Shown: positions 53,928 through 63,866, numbered from the stretch's first letter. The stretch: DNA of 64,000 nt from Acidicapsa acidisoli (GCF_025685625.1 NZ_JAGSYI010000003.1:682001-746000); one strand, 5' to 3'. Numbers and translations: made by a program. Notes: generated from the sequence alone by a model not told the origin.

Positions 53928-56573
53928 ATGGGGCAGGCAGGTGGGTTCTTTCGGAAGCTCAGGATATTGATTCGCCGTGACCAATTTCGCAGCGAACTCG
54001 ATGAAGAAATGACCTTTCACCGCATGCAGGCAGAGAAAGAGTTTCTTGCCGGCGGCATGACTAGGAAAGCCGCACGGCTCACAGCGATGCGTCAGTTCGG
54101 AAATGGGGAACGACTCAAGGAGCGGAGCCGGGAAGTAGTCGGCTTCCGGATCGAGACGGTACTGCAGGATTTGCGCTTTGCGCTGCGGCAATTGCGCAAG
54201 AATCCGGGCTTTACCGCGACTGCCGTCGTCGTGCTGGCACTGGGAATTGGCGCCAGCGTGGCGATCTTCGGGTTTGTGGATGCGGCGCTGATCAAGCCTC
54301 TGCCGTATCGCGACCCTTCGCGGATCGTGGGGGTGTACGAGAGCGCCAAGCAGTGTCCGAAATGCAATCTCTCTTACGAGGACTATCTCGACTGGAAGAA
54401 GCAGAATGCAGTCTTCCAATCGCTGGAAGCGTGGGGCACGAACAGTTATCTGTTTCCAACGCCCTCCGGCGCTCAGCCGGTGCCAGGAACGCGAGTGAGC
54501 GATGGGTTCTTTCGCGCGCTGGGGGTTACCCCTTTCCTGGGCCGCGACTTTTATACGGGCGAGAGTTCGCCGGAAGCGCCCCGCACTGTCTTGCTGAGCT
54601 ATGCGGCATGGCAGGAGCGGTTTGGCGGGCAAAAGAGCGCGGTGGGTCAGACGATCACTCTGAGCGGGCTTCCCTACACGATCATTGGCGTTCTTCCGCG
54701 GGAGTTCAACTTTGCGCCGCGCGGAATCTCCGAGTTCTGGTCCACGTTTCACGATCCCAATGGGTGCGAAAAGCGACGAAGCTGCCACAGTATCTACGGG
54801 TTGGCGCGGCTCAAGGATGGCGTGACGACGGAGACGGCGACGGCGGATACCAAGACCATCGCCCAGCGGCTGGAGATGCAATATCCGAACTCGAACAAGG
54901 GTCAGGGCGCCATCGTCCTGCCACTCTCTGAAGTGATCGTCGGCAACATTCGTCCTATCCTACTGGTCCTGCTGGCCGGAGCGACGCTGCTGCTGCTTAT
55001 TGCGTGCGTGAATGTATCGAGCCTGGTGCTGGTGCGGGCCGAGACCCGAAAGCGCGAGTTCGCCGTGCGTAGCGCGCTGGGCGCCTCCCGGATGCGGCTC
55101 ATGAGGCAGTTTGCGACCGAGGGTATTGTGCTGGTAACAGTCGGAACTGCACTGAGCCTGGGCGCAGCCGACGCCGGTATGCGTGCGTTGAGCGCGCTTC
55201 CGCCGAAACAGGCGCTGGGGTCCATGCCCTTTCTTGAAGGGCTGAAGCTTAACATGCACAGCATTGCCTTTGCGGGATTGCTGGCGGTAGTGGCGGCGAT
55301 TCTCTTCTCGATTGTGCCGATGCTGCGCCTCCCGCTGGCGCTTGTGTATTCGGGACTTACAGAAGGCGGACGCAACTCGGCCGGCCGGGCATGGCGAAGC
55401 CTGGGCGCGAACCTGGTGGTTGCGGAAATGGCCACGGCCATGGTTCTGCTGGCCGGTGCGGGACTGCTGGCCAAGAGCTTTTACCGGCTGCTGCATGTGG
55501 ACGTGCATTTCAATCCTGACCATCTGGCGTTGGTGAATGTGGAGGCGCCTGACGAAGTGTACGGCAAGGCGCCCCAGTCGTTGACGCTCGACCGCAAAGT
55601 GGTAGCGCGGGTGTCGCAGTTGCCGGGCGTGATCTCGGTGGGATTAAGCAGCGACCCGCCGCTGACCTGCAACTGCGACACGACGTGGTTCCGCGTAATG
55701 GGCCATGGGTACAATGGCGAGCACAACGACGCGCCGGAGCGGGATGTAACTCCTGAATATTTCAAGACCCTCCAGGCAGGAATGGTGCGAGGCCGTGCGT
55801 TTACGGAGAGCGACGACGCGGGACATCTTCCGTACCTAATCATCAACAAAACCCTGGCGCAGCAGTTTTTCCCTGGTGAGGACCCGGTGGGCAAGAAGAT
55901 CGGCGACCCTCTCCTTTCGAAGGAATCGCTGCGGGAGATCATCGGGGTCGTCGACGATATCCGCGAGGGTGCCCTGGATGACGAGCTTCGCCCGGCGGTC
56001 TACTACCCCATGTATCAGGAACCGGAAGACGGATTCACAGTGGTGGTGCGCGCGGCCCAGTCGCCGGAATCGGTTCTTTCGGCCATCTCCGCGGCGATTC
56101 ACCAGATCGATCCCGGCATCGGCGTCTCGAATGAGACGACCATGACCGAACAGATCGACAATTCGGCGACGGCCGCGATTCACAGAGCTGCTGCGTCGCT
56201 GGTGGGCGGGTTTGCCGCGATGGCGCTGGTGCTGGGGGTAGTCGGCCTGTACGGAGTGGTCGCGTACTCGGTGAGCCAGCGGACACGGGAGATTGGTGTG
56301 CGCATGGCGCTGGGTGCGCCGCGCCGTTCGGTGTACGGGCTGATCCTGCGCGAGGCAGGATGGCTCACAGGGATCGGGATCGTGCTGGGACTCGCGTGCT
56401 CCATCGGGGCCGCTACGGGAATGCGCAAGCTGCTGTTTGGCACCGAGGCCTGGGATGCGACAACGCTGGTCAGCGTAGCCATGGTGCTGGCCGCGGCTGC
56501 AATGTTTGCCAGTTACATCCCGGCGCATCGGGCAGCCGGGGTTGATCCCGCGGAAGCGCTGCGGGCGGAGTGA
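53928..56573 (+). CDS. ADOP-type permease 3
   Basis: The 881-residue protein is the duplicate of permease 2, with the same domain order, the extension [22 protein letters not shown] and the ending [17 protein letters not shown]. Differences concentrate in the periplasmic domains (for example QCPKCNLSYEDYLDWKK, with an added cysteine pair, and the PPLTCNCDTTW segment), which suggests divergent ligand or partner specificity. The true start is ATG 53928 behind a good purine-rich site; a start at 53742 lies inside permease 2. Confidence 0.93.
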   Translation: MGQAGGFFRKLRILIRRDQFRSELDEEMTFHRMQAEKEFLAGGMTRKAARLTAMRQFGNGERLKERSREVVGFRIETVLQDLRFALRQLRKNPGFTATAVVVLALGIGASVAIFGFVDAALIKPLPYRDPSRIVGVYESAKQCPKCNLSYEDYLDWKKQNAVFQSLEAWGTNSYLFPTPSGAQPVPGTRVSDGFFRALGVTPFLGRDFYTGESSPEAPRTVLLSYAAWQERFGGQKSAVGQTITLSGLPYTIIGVLPREFNFAPRGISEFWSTFHDPNGCEKRRSCHSIYGLARLKDGVTTETATADTKTIAQRLEMQYPNSNKGQGAIVLPLSEVIVGNIRPILLVLLAGATLLLLIACVNVSSLVLVRAETRKREFAVRSALGASRMRLMRQFATEGIVLVTVGTALSLGAADAGMRALSALPPKQALGSMPFLEGLKLNMHSIAFAGLLAVVAAILFSIVPMLRLPLALVYSGLTEGGRNSAGRAWRSLGANLVVAEMATAMVLLAGAGLLAKSFYRLLHVDVHFNPDHLALVNVEAPDEVYGKAPQSLTLDRKVVARVSQLPGVISVGLSSDPPLTCNCDTTWFRVMGHGYNGEHNDAPERDVTPEYFKTLQAGMVRGRAFTESDDAGHLPYLIINKTLAQQFFPGEDPVGKKIGDPLLSKESLREIIGVVDDIREGALDDELRPAVYYPMYQEPEDGFTVVVRAAQSPESVLSAISAAIHQIDPGIGVSNETTMTEQIDNSATAAIHRAAASLVGGFAAMALVLGVVGLYGVVAYSVSQRTREIGVRMALGAPRRSVYGLILREAGWLTGIGIVLGLACSIGAATGMRKLLFGTEAWDATTLVSVAMVLAAAAMFASYIPAHRAAGVDPAEALRAE

Positions 56574-56657
56574 GATGCGTAGGACGAGTTTGTAGGTTTG
56601 ATTGCGCGCTAGTTTTCCGGAGATACCCGCGGAGTTACTTCATGAGTTAGGCTAGAA

Positions 56658-56683
56658 CACAGATCAACTCAACGATATCTGTG
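56658..56683 (+). promoter_or_regulatory. Inverted repeat before the S53 protease gene
   Basis: CACAGAT (56658-56664) and ATCTGTG (56677-56683) are exact reverse complements 12 bases apart, 15-40 bases before the first possible start codon. A leader hairpin or operator is possible. No ribosome-binding site is visible for ATG 56698. Confidence 0.3.
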
Positions 56684-56697
56684 AGTCAAAGTCTTCC

Positions 56698-59600
56698 ATG
56701 AAGGGGTATTTCTCTGTGCGTTTTTCCGTGCTGAGTGGATTTTCGGTTGCGATGCGGACAAGTCTTGGGCATATTTCATTTCTTCTGGTAAGAACCATTT
56801 GCGCCGCAGTGGCGCTGGCAGCGAGTCTTCGGGGTGCAGGCGCGCTACAGGCGCAGGCGGTGGATCGGCTTCCGGAAGCTATCGACTCGGCGAAGCTGGT
56901 TGCATTGCCTCGCCATCATCCTCAGTGGGCAAATGCGGCCAACAGTATCGGCGCGCTGTCGGCGAGTCAGCCCATCGATGGCCTTACGATCGTCTTGTCC
57001 CGGTCTCCGGAGAAGGAGCTTGCCTTTGAGAAGCTCCTGGCCGCTCAGCAGGATCCTGCCTCGCCCGAATATCATCACTGGCTTACTGCCGCCGAGGTTG
57101 GCCAGCGATTCGGACTCTCGGAGCATGATTTGGCGGCTGTCAGCGCGTGGCTCCAGTCGCAGGGACTGCATGTGTCCTTTGTAGCTCCGAGCCGCATCTT
57201 CCTCGGTTTTGGCGGCACTGTGGAGCAGCTCAACCACGCCTTCCACACGGAGTTGCAGAGCTACAACGTGCATGGAACAGAGCGCATTTCGGTTGCTTCG
57301 GACCCAATGTTACCGGCGAGCCTAGCCCCGGTCGTCAAGGCTATCCGCGGCTTGTACACCATTGATGACCGTCCGTTTCACTCGGCCAAGTCAATGCACA
57401 TGGCCAGACCTGATCTCACCTTAGAGAATGGTAACCACTTCGTCACGCCCGCGGATTTCGCAACCATCTACGATCTGCCAGGGGGAGGGACAGGAGCAGG
57501 CCAGACGATTGGAATTGTGGGTGTTTCGCGCACGGATCCGGCCGATTTTGAGGAATTTCGCGGACTGACCGGCACGAGTTTCCCGAATCCGATTGAGATC
57601 GTTCCAACCGCGTTTGGGGGCATCGATCCTGGCCCCGCCTACACCGCTCCGCCGCCATCCGGCACTTCGATTGACGGTCAACTCGAAGCAACGCTGGATG
57701 TAACGCGCGCGGGAAGCATCGCCAATGGCGGGCAGTTGGAGCTGGTGGTTGCAACCGCCAGCAGCGGCGGGATTGGAGACGATGCGCAGTATCTGGTGCA
57801 AACGACGCCGCTACCCGCGCAGGTAATGAGCATCAGTTTTGGAGCCTGCGAGTCGGAAGGTGGCAGTTCCGGCGTTAAGTTCTGGGATACGCTTTTTCAA
57901 CAGGCCGCGAGCGAAGGGATGTCTGTCTTTGTCTCTTCGGGGGATGCGGGGGCCTCGGGCTGCGATGCGAACTTTGGCACCCCACCGACAGATCCTTCGC
58001 CGAACAGCCCAAACTACATCTGTTCTTCAAGCTATGCCACCTGCGTAGGTGGGACGGAGTTCAATGACACCGGCGATCCCTCGGAATACTGGGGAACAAC
58101 AAACTCGGGTGTTCTTGAATCCGCTCTGAGCTACATCCCCGAGGGAGCCTGGAACCAGCCGCTCAATGAGGATTCCGAACCGCAAGCCGCTTCTTCGGGT
58201 GGAGGAGTCAGCAGCTTCGTCGCAACGCCGAGCTGGCAGACCGGGACAGGCGTACCATCAGCGAGAGCCGGCCGGTATACACCCGATGTTGCGTTCTCCG
58301 CTTCTGGCCACGATGGCTACTTTGGCTGCTTTGCAGCTGCCGGAAGCAGTTGCGTTCCCAATTCCGAGGGAGAGTTCGAGTTTGAATATTTTTACGGTAC
58401 CTCGGCGGCCGCTCCCGCAATGGCGGCGATTGCGGCGCTGCTGGACGAAAATGCGGGCTTCGGACAGGGCAATCTGAATCCGCAGTTGTATTCGCTTGCT
58501 TCGAGCGCGCCTTCCGTCTTCCACGACGTTACCGTCGCCACCAGCGGAGTTTCCGGTTGCACCGTGGATACACCGAGCATGTGCAACAACAGCATTCCAG
58601 GACCGACCGGGCTTACTGGCGGGCAGGCTGGGTACTTGATCGGCGATGGTTACGATGAGGTAACCGGGTTGGGATCGCTCGATATTTCAAATTTCCTGAA
58701 CAGCTACCCCGTGTCGGAGACTACACCGACCGTGTCGTTAGACTTTGGTGCTTCGGGCTTTACGACCGCTCAACCCATCTATGGAAGCGTGACGTTGACC
58801 GGCAGGGCCGGAAAGACGCCAACCGGTTCAGTCATTCTCTCCGGGGGCGGTTACGAGTCGTCATCGGCCACGCTGAGCAATGGGTATGCCTATTTCACAA
58901 TTCCTGCGGATACGCTTCCCATAGGCAATAACGTGATGACCGCGAGTTATACACCAGACGCGACCGACGCTGGAATTTACAATACTGCAACCGGTTCGGA
59001 CTCGATCACCGTGACCAGCGTGCCGCTCATCACGCCTAGCGTTAGCGTATTCATTGGGACGCCGAACATAACCACAGCTCAATCTCTTCTGGTAGAGGTA
59101 TCCATCTCCGGAGGCATCAACAACGCAGTACCTACTGGCTCAGTGACGCTGGTAAGCGGCAGCTATAAATCTGCGCCGGTGGCGGCAGGCTCCAGTGGAA
59201 TAACATTCATCCAGGTTCCCGCTCAGGCTCTGGCGGCAGGCACGGACACGCTAAAAGTGACCTATACTCCGGACAAGGCAAGCGCGGGTATTTACGCAAG
59301 CGCAACAGGATCAACTACGGAGTCGGTGACCGCGGCAACAATTATTGCACCGACGGTTACAGTGTTGCCAGCTTCCTCTTCCATCACAACGGCCCAAAAT
59401 CTGGCTGTGATTGTCTACGTTCAAACCAATGAGGGACCTACCTATCAGGCGCCAACGGGGACTGTCACACTCACCGGCGGCACATTCACCTCGGCGCCAG
59501 TGGCCCCCAGCCAAACAAGCGCCAACTTCACAATTCCTTCAGAGTCGTTGGCCGTCGGTAACGACACTCTAACTGCAAGCTACACGCCAGACTCCGGAAG

Positions 59601-60219
59601 CTCTGCCCTCTACAGCAGTTCTACAGGATCGGCTTCCGTGACTGTTGCAGCTGCACCCCCACCCAGCTTTTCCATCACGGGAAGCGCGGTGAGCGTAACA
59701 CCCGGCGCGACGAGCGGCAACACCTCGACGGTGACTGTGACCCCTGCCGGAGGATTTACCGGGACTGTCGCCCTGACTGCCGCAATTACAGCGAGTCCCG
59801 CCAACACGACAAACTCGCCGACCGTCAGCTTCGGCTCAACGGGATCTGTGGCGATTAGCGGAACAGGCATTGGAACAGCCGCGCTGACGGTGACCACCGC
59901 AGCGCGAGGCGGGTGCACCCAGGCAAATGAACGAGCCAGTGGGGCCGATCCCTGGCTTGCGGCAGGCGGAGCAGCGATGGCGGGTGTCCTGCTGTTAGGC
60001 TTCCCGGCATCGAAACGGTGGCGACTTTTTGCGATGCTGCTCTTTCTCGGCGCGCTCACCAGTGTTGTCACAGCCTGCGGCGGTGGAGGCGGAGGCGCAG
60101 GTGGGTCCTCCTGCCAGGTGGTCATACCGGGAACCACAGCGGGAACCTACACTATTACCGTTACTGGCACATCCGGCAGCACTACAAACACAGGAACAGT
60201 CACTCTCACCGTGCAATAG
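56698..60219 (+). CDS. Secreted S53 (kumamolisin-type) protease with Ig-like repeats
   Basis: The 1173-residue precursor has a signal peptide (if started at ATG 56752, residues 19-54), an S53 pro-domain (about 60-225), then a catalytic domain (about 245-690) with Glu330 and Asp334 (QLEATLD), Asp416 (SSGDAGA) and Ser569 (GTSAAAP). Three Ig-like repeats follow (about 700-1010; PTGSVTL motifs and TASYTPD). Near the end, two hydrophobic helices and a VTAC lipobox-like site with Cys1127 interrupt the last beta domain. S53 enzymes are acid-active serine-carboxyl peptidases, which fits an acidophilic soil lifestyle. Confidence 0.92.
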   Translation: MKGYFSVRFSVLSGFSVAMRTSLGHISFLLVRTICAAVALAASLRGAGALQAQAVDRLPEAIDSAKLVALPRHHPQWANAANSIGALSASQPIDGLTIVLSRSPEKELAFEKLLAAQQDPASPEYHHWLTAAEVGQRFGLSEHDLAAVSAWLQSQGLHVSFVAPSRIFLGFGGTVEQLNHAFHTELQSYNVHGTERISVASDPMLPASLAPVVKAIRGLYTIDDRPFHSAKSMHMARPDLTLENGNHFVTPADFATIYDLPGGGTGAGQTIGIVGVSRTDPADFEEFRGLTGTSFPNPIEIVPTAFGGIDPGPAYTAPPPSGTSIDGQLEATLDVTRAGSIANGGQLELVVATASSGGIGDDAQYLVQTTPLPAQVMSISFGACESEGGSSGVKFWDTLFQQAASEGMSVFVSSGDAGASGCDANFGTPPTDPSPNSPNYICSSSYATCVGGTEFNDTGDPSEYWGTTNSGVLESALSYIPEGAWNQPLNEDSEPQAASSGGGVSSFVATPSWQTGTGVPSARAGRYTPDVAFSASGHDGYFGCFAAAGSSCVPNSEGEFEFEYFYGTSAAAPAMAAIAALLDENAGFGQGNLNPQLYSLASSAPSVFHDVTVATSGVSGCTVDTPSMCNNSIPGPTGLTGGQAGYLIGDGYDEVTGLGSLDISNFLNSYPVSETTPTVSLDFGASGFTTAQPIYGSVTLTGRAGKTPTGSVILSGGGYESSSATLSNGYAYFTIPADTLPIGNNVMTASYTPDATDAGIYNTATGSDSITVTSVPLITPSVSVFIGTPNITTAQSLLVEVSISGGINNAVPTGSVTLVSGSYKSAPVAAGSSGITFIQVPAQALAAGTDTLKVTYTPDKASAGIYASATGSTTESVTAATIIAPTVTVLPASSSITTAQNLAVIVYVQTNEGPTYQAPTGTVTLTGGTFTSAPVAPSQTSANFTIPSESLAVGNDTLTASYTPDSGSSALYSSSTGSASVTVAAAPPPSFSITGSAVSVTPGATSGNTSTVTVTPAGGFTGTVALTAAITASPANTTNSPTVSFGSTGSVAISGTGIGTAALTVTTAARGGCTQANERASGADPWLAAGGAAMAGVLLLGFPASKRWRLFAMLLFLGALTSVVTACGGGGGGAGGSSCQVVIPGTTAGTYTITVTGTSGSTTNTGTVTLTVQ

Positions 60220-60231
60220 AAGGCATATGCG

Positions 60232-60261
60232 GGCCGGATTTGTTCCAAAGCCAATCCGGCC
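60232..60261 (+). terminator. Hairpin after the S53 protease gene
   Basis: GGCCGGATT (60232-60240) and AATCCGGCC (60253-60261) form a perfect 9-base stem with a 12-base loop, 13 bases after the stop. There is no T-tract, so it may be a partial terminator or a processing hairpin. Confidence 0.55.
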
Positions 60262-60317
60262 TGACTGCCTAACCTCTTCTGGAGAGTGCGCGAGTGATAG
60301 CATCGAATTGACGAGTG

Positions 60318-61973
60318 ATGCAAACAAAAAAACTGAAAATAATTCCCCTGGGCGGCCTAGGCGAGTTCGGAATGAACTGCCTCGCGCTCCGTTGGGAAGA
60401 CGACATTATCGTCATCGATGCCGGATTGATGTTTCCGGAATCGGAGTTGCTTGGCGTTGACGTTGTCGTCCCTGATATTTCCTACCTGATTGAAAACAAG
60501 GCTCATGTCCGCGCCATTCTGTTGACGCACGGCCATGAGGACCATATCGGTGGCCTGCCGTGGATTCTCAGCGAGCTCAAGGTTCCCGTTTACGGAACCG
60601 AGTTCACCCTTGCCTTCGTCGAGGGCAAACTCGAAGAGCACAAGCTTCTCGATGAGACGGAACTGATCGAGATTCAGCCCAAGCTGAAGTTCACAATTGG
60701 GCCGTTTACTATCGAGCCGATTCGGGTAACTCACTCGCTGGTGGACTGCGTGGCGCTGGCGATTGAAACCCCGGTGGGCGTCGTGATCCACACCGGGGAC
60801 TTCAAGATCGATCTTTCCCCGCCGGATGGCAAGCCCTTTGACCTGCATACCTTCGCCGAATACGGCAAGCGTGGCGTCCTGGCACTCCTGCAGGACTCGA
60901 CTAATGTCGAGCGCTCCGGCTACACGCCCAGCGAGTGGGCCGTGAAGCCGCGGCTGGACGAGATCTTCTCGCGGACAAAGAAAAAGCTGTTTTTCAGCTG
61001 CTTTTCGTCCTCGATCTATCGCATCCGCATCGCGCTGGAGCTGGCGCGCGCCCATGGGCGCAAGGTCGCCGTCATTGGCCGCTCGATGAATGAAAGCACC
61101 GAGATTGCGCAGGATCTGGGGTATCTCGATATTCCACCGGGGCTGGTGATCCATCCGGGGCAGATGAAGGATTTCGCGCCCGAGAAGCTGCTGGTGATGA
61201 TCAGCGGCACCCAGGGCGAGCCCATGAGCGCGCTCAGCCGCGCCGCGGTGGACACCCACAAGCAGGCCAAGATCGATCCGGGCGACACGGTGATTCTCAG
61301 CTCGCGCGTCATTCCCGGCAATGAAAAAGGCATCTTCCGGGTGATCGACCATCTGTACCGGCGTGACGCAAACGTGATCTACGACGACGGCTCGCAGGGG
61401 CTGATCCATGTGAGCGGCCACGGCAGTCAGGAAGAGATGCGCCTGCTCATCAACCTTGTGCGACCGGAATATTTCATCCCTGTTCACGGCGATTACCGTT
61501 ACCTGAAGAAGCACGCGCAGGTGGCGACCGAGACAGGCGCCATCGGCACGGCGATCGTGATCGAAGACGGCGACGTACTGGAACTCGACAAGACAAACGC
61601 CCGCAAGAACGGCAAAGTGACAGCCGGGCGGGTCCTGATCGATTCCGGCTCGAGCATCGACGTCGTCGAAGACCTGGTGATTAAAGACCGTCGCACCTTG
61701 TCCGAGGACGGCATCGTGCTGGCCGTGCTTGCTCTCAATAAGCGCACGGGGAACATTGAGCGCGCTCCGGAGGTGGTAATGCGCGGCTTTGCCGGCGCGG
61801 ATATCACCGACGGCGCCCGCGATGTGGTGCTGCGCAGTCTGGATGGATTGAGCCAGGAAGAACGCGCCGACTATGGGATGGTCAAGGAAAAAGTTCGGGT
61901 AGAACTGAAGCGGTATATTCAGAAAACGACCGGGCGCAGACCTATGATCATGCCTGTGGTGATGGAGATCTAG
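60318..61973 (+). CDS. rnj: Ribonuclease J
   Basis: The 551-residue protein combines a metallo-beta-lactamase fold with a beta-CASP domain: the zinc motif THGHEDHIGG (residues 70-79), VIHTGDFKID, GRSMNES and a later SGHGSQEEM, followed by a C-terminal domain. RNase J is a 5'-3' exonuclease and endonuclease in mRNA decay and rRNA processing in bacteria lacking RNase E-based decay. GTG 60315 immediately before the ATG is the alternative start. Confidence 0.96.
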   Translation: MQTKKLKIIPLGGLGEFGMNCLALRWEDDIIVIDAGLMFPESELLGVDVVVPDISYLIENKAHVRAILLTHGHEDHIGGLPWILSELKVPVYGTEFTLAFVEGKLEEHKLLDETELIEIQPKLKFTIGPFTIEPIRVTHSLVDCVALAIETPVGVVIHTGDFKIDLSPPDGKPFDLHTFAEYGKRGVLALLQDSTNVERSGYTPSEWAVKPRLDEIFSRTKKKLFFSCFSSSIYRIRIALELARAHGRKVAVIGRSMNESTEIAQDLGYLDIPPGLVIHPGQMKDFAPEKLLVMISGTQGEPMSALSRAAVDTHKQAKIDPGDTVILSSRVIPGNEKGIFRVIDHLYRRDANVIYDDGSQGLIHVSGHGSQEEMRLLINLVRPEYFIPVHGDYRYLKKHAQVATETGAIGTAIVIEDGDVLELDKTNARKNGKVTAGRVLIDSGSSIDVVEDLVIKDRRTLSEDGIVLAVLALNKRTGNIERAPEVVMRGFAGADITDGARDVVLRSLDGLSQEERADYGMVKEKVRVELKRYIQKTTGRRPMIMPVVMEI

Positions 61974-62038
61974 CATTTATCGGGCGGGCGAAGACGCGAA
62001 CCACCTGCGATCCCGCCCCGCCTTTGTAAAATCGCGTT

Positions 62039-62563
62039 ATGAAGAAGATTTCCCTGTCTTTGTTACTCGCTGGCGCTTTTCTGACGCAGCAGCTTCGTGC
62101 GCAGGCTCCGCCACCTGCTGCGTCTGTCACTTGCCTGCCCTCAGGGACGCTGGATGAGCTGATCAAAGCCATCGACGACGCCGTGAGCGGCCCCGGAGAC
62201 AAGGACCGCGCCTGCCTGAAGGCGCTACTGCTGCCCGAAGCGCGGTTGAGCCCCCTGGCTAAAGCGCAAGATGGCAGCTACACGCCGCATATCCTCACCG
62301 TGGACGGATGGATCGAGGCCGTCCGCAAGCGCGGCAGCGCAGCCTTCTATGAGCGACAGGTAAAGGTTTCCTCGGACATTTACGGCCATATCGCGCATCT
62401 ATGGAGCACCTACGAAGTTCGGCCGACGCCAGACGGAAAAGCCCAAGTGCGGGGGATCAACAGCATTCAGGCAATCAACGACGGCAACCGATGGCGTGTG
62501 ATCGAAATCCTATGGGAAGCTGAGACGCCGGCCGAAACTATCCCTGCGAGGTATTTGCCGTGA
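62039..62563 (+). CDS. Exported NTF2-like protein of unknown function
   Basis: The 174-residue protein has a signal peptide (KKISLSLLLAGAFLTQQLRAQA) and a fold resembling SnoaL/NTF2: a helical start (LDELIKAIDDAVSG), a helix around WIEAVRKRGSAAFYE, and a beta-sheet core (YGHIAHLWSTYEVRPTPDGKAQVRGINSIQAINDGNRWRVI). No catalytic residues are evident. Its stop overlaps the dehydratase start (GTGA), so the two genes are coupled, although no functional link is known. Confidence 0.75.
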   Translation: MKKISLSLLLAGAFLTQQLRAQAPPPAASVTCLPSGTLDELIKAIDDAVSGPGDKDRACLKALLLPEARLSPLAKAQDGSYTPHILTVDGWIEAVRKRGSAAFYERQVKVSSDIYGHIAHLWSTYEVRPTPDGKAQVRGINSIQAINDGNRWRVIEILWEAETPAETIPARYLP

Positions 62564-63573
62564 GCACTGCCACTGAATCTCTGATTTCCCTGAAAACCAT
62601 TCGCGAGGCCGCCGCGCGCATCTCCGGTATAGCCTCCTGGACGCCTCTTTTGCGGGCGCCGTTCCCCGCCTTGAGCGGGCAGACCCTCGGTACTGCTTCC
62701 GAAAAACAGGTCTGGCTCAAGGCGGAGAGCCTGCAACCCATCGGCAGCTTCAAGCTGCGGGGCGCTGCGAACAAGATTCTGCAGCTGACTTCCGAAGAAA
62801 TCGCGCGCGGGGTAATTACCTACTCAAGCGGGAATCACGCGCAGGGGGTGGCTTACGCGGCCCGCGAAGTCGGCGCAAAAGCCGTAATCGTCATGCCGTC
62901 GAACGCTCCTGCTATCAAGCGAGCGGCGACCCTTGCTCTCGGCGCCGAGATCGTCGAGGTCGGCGTCGCTTCGAGCGAACGGCTGGCCAAGTCGGAAGAA
63001 CTGGTCGCAAAGTACGGGTATGTGGTCATTCCGCCCTATGACGATGAGGCGATTATTGCCGGACAGGCTACCTGCGGTCTTGAAATCGTGGAGGCGCTGC
63101 CGGATGTGGATCTGGTGCTCAGCCCGGTAAGTGGCGGAGGGTTGCTGAGCGGGGTTTCAGCGGCGGTGCGGCAGTTGCGTCCCGGCGCAGTCGTCATCGG
63201 CGTCGAGCCGGAGCTGGCTGGCGACACCGCCGAGAGCTTTGCCAAGGGTGAGATCGTGACCTGGGGCGCCGAGCTGACCAGCCGGACGATCGCCGATGGG
63301 CTGCGCACGCAGAGCGTCGGCGTACGAAACTTTGCTCACATTCAGACGTTCGTGGACCGCATCATTCTGGTCACCGAAGCCGAAATTCGAGCGGCGATGC
63401 GGGCCATTGTCGCGACCACGCGCCTGGTTCCCGAGCCGAGCGGAGCGGTCACCACGGCTGCGCTGCTCTTTCATGGGCATGAACTGCCCGAATATCGTCA
63501 GGCTGTGGCGATAGTGAGCGGCGGAAATGTCGCGCCGGAAATGCTGGCGGATGTGTTGTTGGAACGAGACTGA
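62560..63573 (+). CDS. PLP-dependent threonine/serine dehydratase (or serine racemase)
   Basis: The 337-residue fold-type II enzyme binds PLP at Lys65 (GSFKLRGAANK), with the phosphate-binding SGGGLLSG and the SSGNHAQGVAYAA segment that places the PLP. It lacks the C-terminal ACT-type regulatory domain of biosynthetic IlvA, so a catabolic dehydratase or serine racemase (threo-3-hydroxyaspartate-type) is equally possible. It starts with GTG overlapping the previous stop. Confidence 0.85.
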   Translation: MSTATESLISLKTIREAAARISGIASWTPLLRAPFPALSGQTLGTASEKQVWLKAESLQPIGSFKLRGAANKILQLTSEEIARGVITYSSGNHAQGVAYAAREVGAKAVIVMPSNAPAIKRAATLALGAEIVEVGVASSERLAKSEELVAKYGYVVIPPYDDEAIIAGQATCGLEIVEALPDVDLVLSPVSGGGLLSGVSAAVRQLRPGAVVIGVEPELAGDTAESFAKGEIVTWGAELTSRTIADGLRTQSVGVRNFAHIQTFVDRIILVTEAEIRAAMRAIVATTRLVPEPSGAVTTAALLFHGHELPEYRQAVAIVSGGNVAPEMLADVLLERD

Positions 63574-63604
63574 TTCCAGATGCTCCCACTCGCAGTCCGG
63601 CGTG

Positions 63605-63623
63605 TTAGCCATAAATATGCTAA
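63605..63623 (+). promoter_or_regulatory. Operator-like inverted repeat before the third antitoxin gene
   Basis: TTAGC (63605-63609) and GCTAA (63619-63623) form an inverted repeat with an AT-rich centre (CATAAATAT), 10-28 bases before the antitoxin ATG. Autoregulation by the antitoxin would be expected. Confidence 0.4.
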
Positions 63624-63632
63624 TATGCCTCT

Positions 63633-63866
63633 ATGCGTACCACGATTGACCTCCCTGACGATCTTTACAAGAATGTCAGAACCGTTGCCATTGAGGATGA
63701 CACCACTCTCAGGCAGATGGTTTTGGACGGCCTCGCTCTCGTTTTGGAGAAGAGAGCGGAGCGCGCTCCAGCAAGGCGATTGAAACTACCGCTGATCCGG
63801 TCGGCAAGGCCAGGTACGTTGGATATCGACAGCGAAAAAATCTATGAGATCATCGATTTTCCCTGA
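63633..63866 (+). CDS. VapB-like antitoxin
   Basis: The 77-residue protein starts MRTTIDLPDDLYKNVRTVAIEDD, a ribbon-helix-helix-type DNA-binding motif of VapB antitoxins, and ends with an acidic tail (LDIDSEKIYEIIDFP) that would block the toxin. It overlaps the toxin gene by 23 bases, as is common in these modules. No convincing ribosome-binding site is visible. Confidence 0.8.
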   Translation: MRTTIDLPDDLYKNVRTVAIEDDTTLRQMVLDGLALVLEKRAERAPARRLKLPLIRSARPGTLDIDSEKIYEIIDFP

